A stretch of 10,240 nt of DNA from NCBI GenBank assembly GCA_964371695.1, contig CAYJOG010000060.1:1-10240 (forward strand), written 5' to 3'. This DNA is from CAYJOG01 sp964371695 [NCBI: uncultured bacterium]. GTDB taxonomy: Bacteria > CAYJOG01. How positions within the stretch are numbered: the first letter of the stretch is position 1; every line of letters begins with the position of its first letter. This document shows, one piece after another, positions 7,401 through 10,240 of this stretch. The notes beneath the pieces are model-generated. The model searched no databases. It had not been told where the DNA came from and saw nothing but the letters and a program-made list of their open reading frames with translations. The translations under genes and the position numbers were made by a program.

Positions 7401-8688
7401 TGGTGGCCGTGCCCGTGGTGGTCCAGGTTTTCACGTCGTCCAGACCCGGCGCAGTGCCGATGGAATAGCTGTATTCCGCCACACCGCTTTCGGCGTCGGT
7501 GGAGGCGTCCCACGTGGCGGTGAGGGTGTCCAGGCTGGTGGTGACCGTGCCGCCATCCATCAGGTTGAGAATGTCGGTGGGCGGCGTGGTGTCGCTGGCA
7601 GCGGTGGTGTTCACCAGAATGCCGTCGGTGCTGGCCACGGTGCTTTCCAGGCCAGCGCTGTTCAACGCCCGCACGTTGATGAAATAGGTTGTGCCGTCAG
7701 TCAGGGTGAGGGTGTTGTCCGTCACCGTGAGCGCCGTGCCCACGCTGGTCCAGGCCTTCACGTCCTCGGCCCCGATGCTGGTGCCGATGGAATAGCTGTA
7801 TTCGGTGATGGTGCTTTCCGGGTCCGTCGCTGCGTCCCAACTGGCCGAGAGCGTGGTGGTGTCGGTCTGCGTCGCGCCGTCGTCAATCAGGCCCGCAACA
7901 GCCACCGGGGGGGTGGTGTCTGTCCCGGCCACAATGTCGATGCCATCAGTGCTCACCGGGTTGCTGGCAACTCCCGCGCCGTTCACCGCCCGCACATTGA
8001 TGAAATAGGTGCTGCCCACCGACAGCGTAAGGGTGTTGTCAGAAAAAGTGATGTTCGTGCCGTTCTGGGTCCAGTTCACCACGTCGGTGCCGCCAGCCGT
8101 GGTGCCGATGGAATATTCGTAATGCGTCACACCGCTTTCGGCGTCGGATGTGGCGTCCCAACTGGCCGAGAGCGTGGTGGTGTCGGTCTGTGTCGCGCCG
8201 TCGTCGATCAGGCCGGTGATGTCGGCGGGGGCCGAGGTGTCCACCGTGATACCGTCAGAGCTGGCCACCGGGCTGTCGAGCAGTTCGTCGTCAGAAGCCC
8301 GCACGTTGATGAAATATTGCTGGCCCGGCGTGAGGGTGAGCGTGTTATCGCTGAAGGTGAGCGACGTGCCCACGCTGGTCCAGGTCACCACGTCGTCCAG
8401 CCCCGCCGCCGTGCCGATGGAATAGCTGTAATCGGTGATGGTGCCGTCATCAATGGCGGCGTCCCAACTGGCCGAGAGCGTGGTGGTGGAACTGGTGTAG
8501 TTGCCGTCGTCAATCAGGTTGGTGACGGCGTTGGGGGCGATGGCCATGGCCTGACGGGGCAGCGCCCACAGCACCCCCGCCAGCAGCACGGCCAGGGCGA
8601 AAACCCCTGTCTTTCGCAGAAAATGCTTTTTTGTTGGTATGGCAAACATGGCTGATCGTCGGCTCCTTGTGCGTCCTTTGGTGATCAT
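4459..8688 (-). CDS. Giant secreted protein: eight FN3-like repeats plus 'GWNLV' modules, 1409 aa
   Basis: A signal peptide ending PRQAMA-IA is at residues 1-49, or shorter (see below). Residues 50-908 are eight FN3-like repeats, most exactly 109 aa. Each carries 'SWDA..D..SGI..Y.YSIGT.AG..DV..WT', 'YFINVKAINGAGLES' and 'STDGI.V'. A Gly-rich linker (about 909-924) leads to a 485-aa C-terminal region with three tryptophan-centred modules: FWNLVTWPI near 933, TGWNVVGSP near 1015 and EGWNLVSNM near 1326. Such modules are common at the ends of secreted proteins. The repeats are acidic, Thr-rich and free of Cys, suggesting a long extracellular rod for adhesion or matrix. I see no catalytic motif and no recognised C-terminal sorting signal. 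The ATG at 8688 overlaps the upstream stop as ATGA. A second ATG at 8649 has AAGGAG 13 nt upstream and gives a neat 36-aa signal peptide, so it is a serious alternative. A longer frame to 9081 exists but lies inside the preceding gene. Confidence 0.88.
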   Translation of the reverse strand: MITKGRTRSRRSAMFAIPTKKHFLRKTGVFALAVLLAGVLWALPRQAMAIAPNAVTNLIDDGNYTSSTTTLSASWDAAIDDGTITDYSYSIGTAAGLDDVVTWTSVGTSLTFSDNTLTLTPGQQYFINVRASDDELLDSPVASSDGITVDTSAPADITGLIDDGATQTDTTTLSASWDATSDAESGVTHYEYSIGTTAGGTDVVNWTQNGTNITFSDNTLTLSVGSTYFINVRAVNGAGVASNPVSTDGIDIVAGTDTTPPVAVAGLIDDGATQTDTTTLSASWDAATDPESTITEYSYSIGTSIGAEDVKAWTSVGTALTVTDNTLTLTDGTTYFINVRALNSAGLESTVASTDGILVNTTAASDTTPPTDILNLMDGGTVTTSLDTLTATWDASTDAESGVAEYSYSIGTAPGLDDVKTWTTTGTATTFTDNTLTLTDATTYFINVKGVNAAGLETPVASTDGITVNTAGASDTTSSTGVFNLQDGGQFTASLDTLTATWDPALDAESGVADYSYSVGTTAGGTDVKDWTSTGGATTFTDTTLTLTDGSTYFINIIAINGAGLESPVESTDGIAVNTAAASDTTPPTDVTGLVDAGATTVSTTSLGAQWDAATDDESGIREYQYSIGTAAGLDDVRTWTSAGTALFLTDDQLSLTDATDYFINVKAINGANLESGVVSTDGITVNAAGASDTTSPSAVTNLQDGGLINTSTTTLTATWDAAFDDDSGITVYLYSIGATAGDTDVKDWTTAGPTTSLSDDLLTLTDGTEYFINIKAINGAGLEGPVESTDGITVNLAAANDTTPPSDITLLQDEGDTTLSTDSLSAFWEPSTDAESGINRYEFSIGTTAGADDVKTWTSAGVGTFFTEAGLPLAEGVTYFINVKAINGAGLESGVASTDGISVSATGGGGGTGGTDNPTGQDSFGLTFTKNFWNLVTWPIDGSTADVTALGDGRYNLFGYDPEKTADDFGNYYTPTGLALGEGFFVYAFDDDLTLAVSGALPATTGPIEKILKTGWNVVGSPRDADLALNSLKVKDANGTTLSFADAVSAGLVESRLFGYGLGGYLSKDPGSDLERRKGYFINATQPVTLVWEHTTPRTAAAALDTDVAFALKVRFRLESGGQFDDGDTLGFTQGTLPAARLAVSEPPASPGGKVSLTLQNGGKNYAVLPVEKSAGAGVWTLRAESPAPATLTWNSRTPTGCVVNLVPVSGGAGENLAQNGALTVPAGVTTFTVSANCLGAEGAGVAVTRTLSAPVTAVFLAGNLTAQQAAGLRGYRMDKNGDYQEVDLTRDLTGPTPVLLVGGSGASVPTRVSAAASVEVPLAEGWNLVSNMLSAPIGFNARNIGFKTPGGAVVPLNQAQEWVDDTPWLLGPDGDAVEIPDAATRLFQPGESFIVYSNGPGTLVLTQ
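5965..8541 (-). repeat. Array of eight coding FN3-like repeats, mostly 327 bp apart
   Basis: The segment encoding 'STDGI' recurs at about 5985, 6312, 6639, 6966, 7292, 7619, 7940 and 8249. The steps are 327 bp for the five intervals nearest the 3' end of the gene, then 321 and 309 bp. Repeats 2 and 3 share about 58 nearly identical bases (from 8153 and from 7832). Confidence 0.9.
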
Positions 8689-10240
8689 TGTCCTGGCACC
8701 CCCGGCGGCAGCAGCGGTGTGACGGTGACCTCGGTAAAGGCTTCGCATCCGCTGGTGAGTTCGTTGGGCACCACACCCTGCACGGTGATGTTGGCGGTGG
8801 ACTGGCCAAACACGCCGGGCGTGAGGTTGGTGACCACCAACTGAAACTGGGCCTGGCCCTGGGCGTCCAGCGGCAGTTGGATGATGTCGCTGCCCGCCAC
8901 GCCTGCGGCCTGCACCGTGCCCAGGTCGGTCTGCACTTCGACAAAAGCGCCGTCGGGCATTGCGCCGGTGATGGGCAAAAAGGTGGCCGTGAAGGTGGCC
9001 ATGTCCGCACCGTTGGCGAGCACGTCGGGTTTGTCCACCTCTACCGTGGGGGGGTTGTATTTGGGCGCGCCGCCGGTGCAACCACCGGGAATGGCGTCTT
9101 CTGCGCCTTCTTCGGCAGAGCCGATGATGAGAATCGGGCCGGGGTCAGACTCGCTCGCGCCGGACACCACAATCACCGCCCCGGTCTGGGCATCTTCGGG
9201 CACTTCCACAATGGCGGTCTGGGGGTTGGATTCCAGGTCCGCACTCTGGGCGACAACCTCGTCCCCACCCTCGAATATAAAAGACAGGGAGTCCCGGTCA
9301 GGCAACGCACCCTGAAAGGAAATCTGAATCTGATCTCCCGGCCCGGCGGTTTGCGGCGAAATATCAATGATGCTGACACCGGCAAAAGACGGGCCACTGG
9401 TGACACCACTCTCGGCCACGGAGGGATCGAGTTCATGTATCACCAGGTCAAAAGCCACGCCGTCGTCCGAGCCTTCTGCCGCGCCGTAAACCCCCACGAT
9501 GGCAACCACCGTGTCTTTGGCCGTGCGGTTGAGGTTGAACTGAATGACGGCAGGCTGGCCGCCCTCGATTTCGTCGGAAATGATCTGGCCGCCGTCGCGT
9601 GTGGGCAGGGTGTCGCTGGCCATGTTGCCCACCAGGATTGCCGTGCCACCCGCCACGTTCAGTTCCACGTTATAGGGCCGGTTGTCGGCCACCATTTCAA
9701 AGGCGTAGAACTTGTATTTGCCAAACTTGACGGCGCCCACAACGGTTTCGTCCATACCAATGAAGCCAACTTCCACTTCTTCTTCGCCTTCAACACCTGC
9801 TCCGCCCTCTGATTCGGCAATGGTGAGGTTCGCGCCTTTTTCAGCCCGGCGGTCTCCGGCAGAGACATAAACCGCGCCAGTCTGCGCGCCATCGGGCACC
9901 ACCACGGTGGCGACACCCGCCTCGAAACTGGAAGCCTCGGCGGTGACACCGCCCTCGAACTCGAAGGTGAGTGCATCGCCAGGGGCAGCGCCCTTCACCT
10001 TGAACTTCACTTCTGCGCCCACAGCGGCCTCTTTGGGAGACCCGCCTGAAATCTTCAAAGGCTTAGGAGCTTTCTCCTTGGCCACTTTCTCCTTTTTCAC
10101 CTTGGGAGCCTTGGGCGCTTTGGGAGCCTTCTCCTTGGCCACTTTCTCCTTTTTCACCTTGGGAGCCTTGGGCGCTTTGGGAGCCTTCTCCTTGGCCACT
10201 TTCTCCTTTTTCACCTTGGGAGCCTTGGGCGCTTTGGGAG
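8685..10240 (-). CDS. Surface protein with Lys/Pro/Ala repeats, IPT/TIG, PPC-like and Big_1-like domains (5' partial)
   Basis: The frame is open to the right edge, so the N-terminus is missing. A GTG at 10214 sits inside a repeat and is unlikely to be the true start. From the visible end there is a tract of 19-aa repeats (KKEKVAKEK, then APKAPKAPK). An IPT/TIG-like domain follows at about 10055-9830 ('ISGGSPKEAAVGAEVKFKV', 'VVVPDGAQTGAVYVSAG'). An acidic linker and a PPC-like beta domain come next (about 9775-9430; 'GAVKFGKYKFYAFEM'). A second IPT/TIG-like domain is at about 9375-9120 ('ISPQTAGPGDQIQISFQG', 'VEVPEDAQTGAVIVVSG'). The last is a Big_1/invasin-like domain at about 9050-8715 ('VLANGADMATFTATFLP', 'QAQFQLVVTNLTPGVFG'). 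All are extracellular beta folds. The stop overlaps the next start by ATGA, so this gene probably heads or precedes the FN3 and PEGA genes in one transcript. Export is inferred, because the signal peptide would be outside the window. Confidence 0.85.
   Translation of the reverse strand, partial: PKAPKAPKVKKEKVAKEKAPKAPKAPKVKKEKVAKEKAPKAPKAPKVKKEKVAKEKAPKPLKISGGSPKEAAVGAEVKFKVKGAAPGDALTFEFEGGVTAEASSFEAGVATVVVPDGAQTGAVYVSAGDRRAEKGANLTIAESEGGAGVEGEEEVEVGFIGMDETVVGAVKFGKYKFYAFEMVADNRPYNVELNVAGGTAILVGNMASDTLPTRDGGQIISDEIEGGQPAVIQFNLNRTAKDTVVAIVGVYGAAEGSDDGVAFDLVIHELDPSVAESGVTSGPSFAGVSIIDISPQTAGPGDQIQISFQGALPDRDSLSFIFEGGDEVVAQSADLESNPQTAIVEVPEDAQTGAVIVVSGASESDPGPILIIGSAEEGAEDAIPGGCTGGAPKYNPPTVEVDKPDVLANGADMATFTATFLPITGAMPDGAFVEVQTDLGTVQAAGVAGSDIIQLPLDAQGQAQFQLVVTNLTPGVFGQSTANITVQGVVPNELTSGCEAFTEVTVTPLLPPGVPGQ
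10081..10240 (-). repeat. 57-bp perfect tandem repeat coding a 19-aa Lys/Pro/Ala unit
   Basis: Units 10081-10137 and 10138-10194 are identical, and the partial unit 10195-10240 is identical over its 46 visible bases. The array continues beyond the edge. The preceding 15 bases (10066-10080) match the unit at 14 positions. The period is a whole number of codons, so copy-number change keeps the frame. Confidence 0.95.

Noticed and set aside
8689-9081. N-terminal extension of the FN3 gene to an ATG at 9081
   Set aside because: The extra 131 codons overlap the preceding gene in another frame, read as Arg/His-rich nonsense, and would bury the signal peptide.
8688-9812. 374-codon plus-strand open frame
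   Set aside because: It is antisense to the IPT/PPC/Big_1 gene, with low-complexity composition and no domain.
10081-10240. Repeat array at the right edge as a CRISPR or minisatellite
   Set aside because: Units are contiguous without spacers and are in frame within a long coding region, so it is a coding tandem repeat.

Overview
The window reads as chromosomal DNA of a diderm (Gram-negative-type) bacterium of high GC content (roughly 60% by eye). Evidence is a lipoprotein with a lipobox, several type I signal peptides, CsgG/FlgT-like envelope proteins and large multi-domain surface proteins. The tRNA gene does not encode CCA. Nothing fixes the phylum; the mix of FN3-like arrays, 'GWNLV' modules, PEGA and IPT/TIG domains is common in deltaproteobacterial lineages and in candidate phyla known mostly from metagenomes. 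All protein genes lie on the minus strand; the only plus-strand gene is a tRNA.

Layout, left to right. (1) 1-84: probable first 28 codons of a secreted protein running off the left edge. (2) 191-264: tRNA-Ile(GAU) on the plus strand. Its last bases are copied exactly at 620-640, enclosing about 350 bp without a convincing gene, which looks like an attachment-site duplication or remnant. (3) 653-2949: two genes overlapping by ATGA (243 and 522 aa), both exported, with CsgG/FlgT-like features. (4) 2950-3128: three consecutive hairpins, two of them inverted copies of one REP-like palindrome. (5) 3129-3776: comEA, a DNA-uptake receptor with SLBB and helix-hairpin-helix parts. (6) 3777-4045: intergenic DNA with more palindromes, one followed by a T run. 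(7) 4046-10240: three genes that look like one operon, read from the right edge leftwards. They are an IPT/TIG + PPC-like + Big_1-like protein with a Lys/Pro/Ala repeat tract (its 5' end lies outside the window), a 1.4-kaa protein with eight FN3-like repeats of about 109 aa and a C-terminal region with 'GWNLV' modules, and a small poly-Gly PEGA lipoprotein.

How the genes may work together. The right-hand operon (4-nt ATGA overlap, then a 17-nt gap) looks like a cell-surface or secreted-matrix cluster: two long repeat-rich extracellular proteins plus an outer-membrane-anchored PEGA lipoprotein. The left-hand pair looks like periplasmic or outer-membrane-associated partners resembling curli-type or flagellar-accessory proteins, with their substrate unknown. 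No enzyme or defence, toxin or phage gene is recognisable. The clearest non-coding signals are the tRNA 3'-end duplication, the REP-like inverted pair, and a start-site pattern. Presumed transcription-unit-first genes lack a Shine-Dalgarno sequence and have -10-like hexamers 6-12 nt upstream of ATG, whereas internal genes have strong Shine-Dalgarno sequences.
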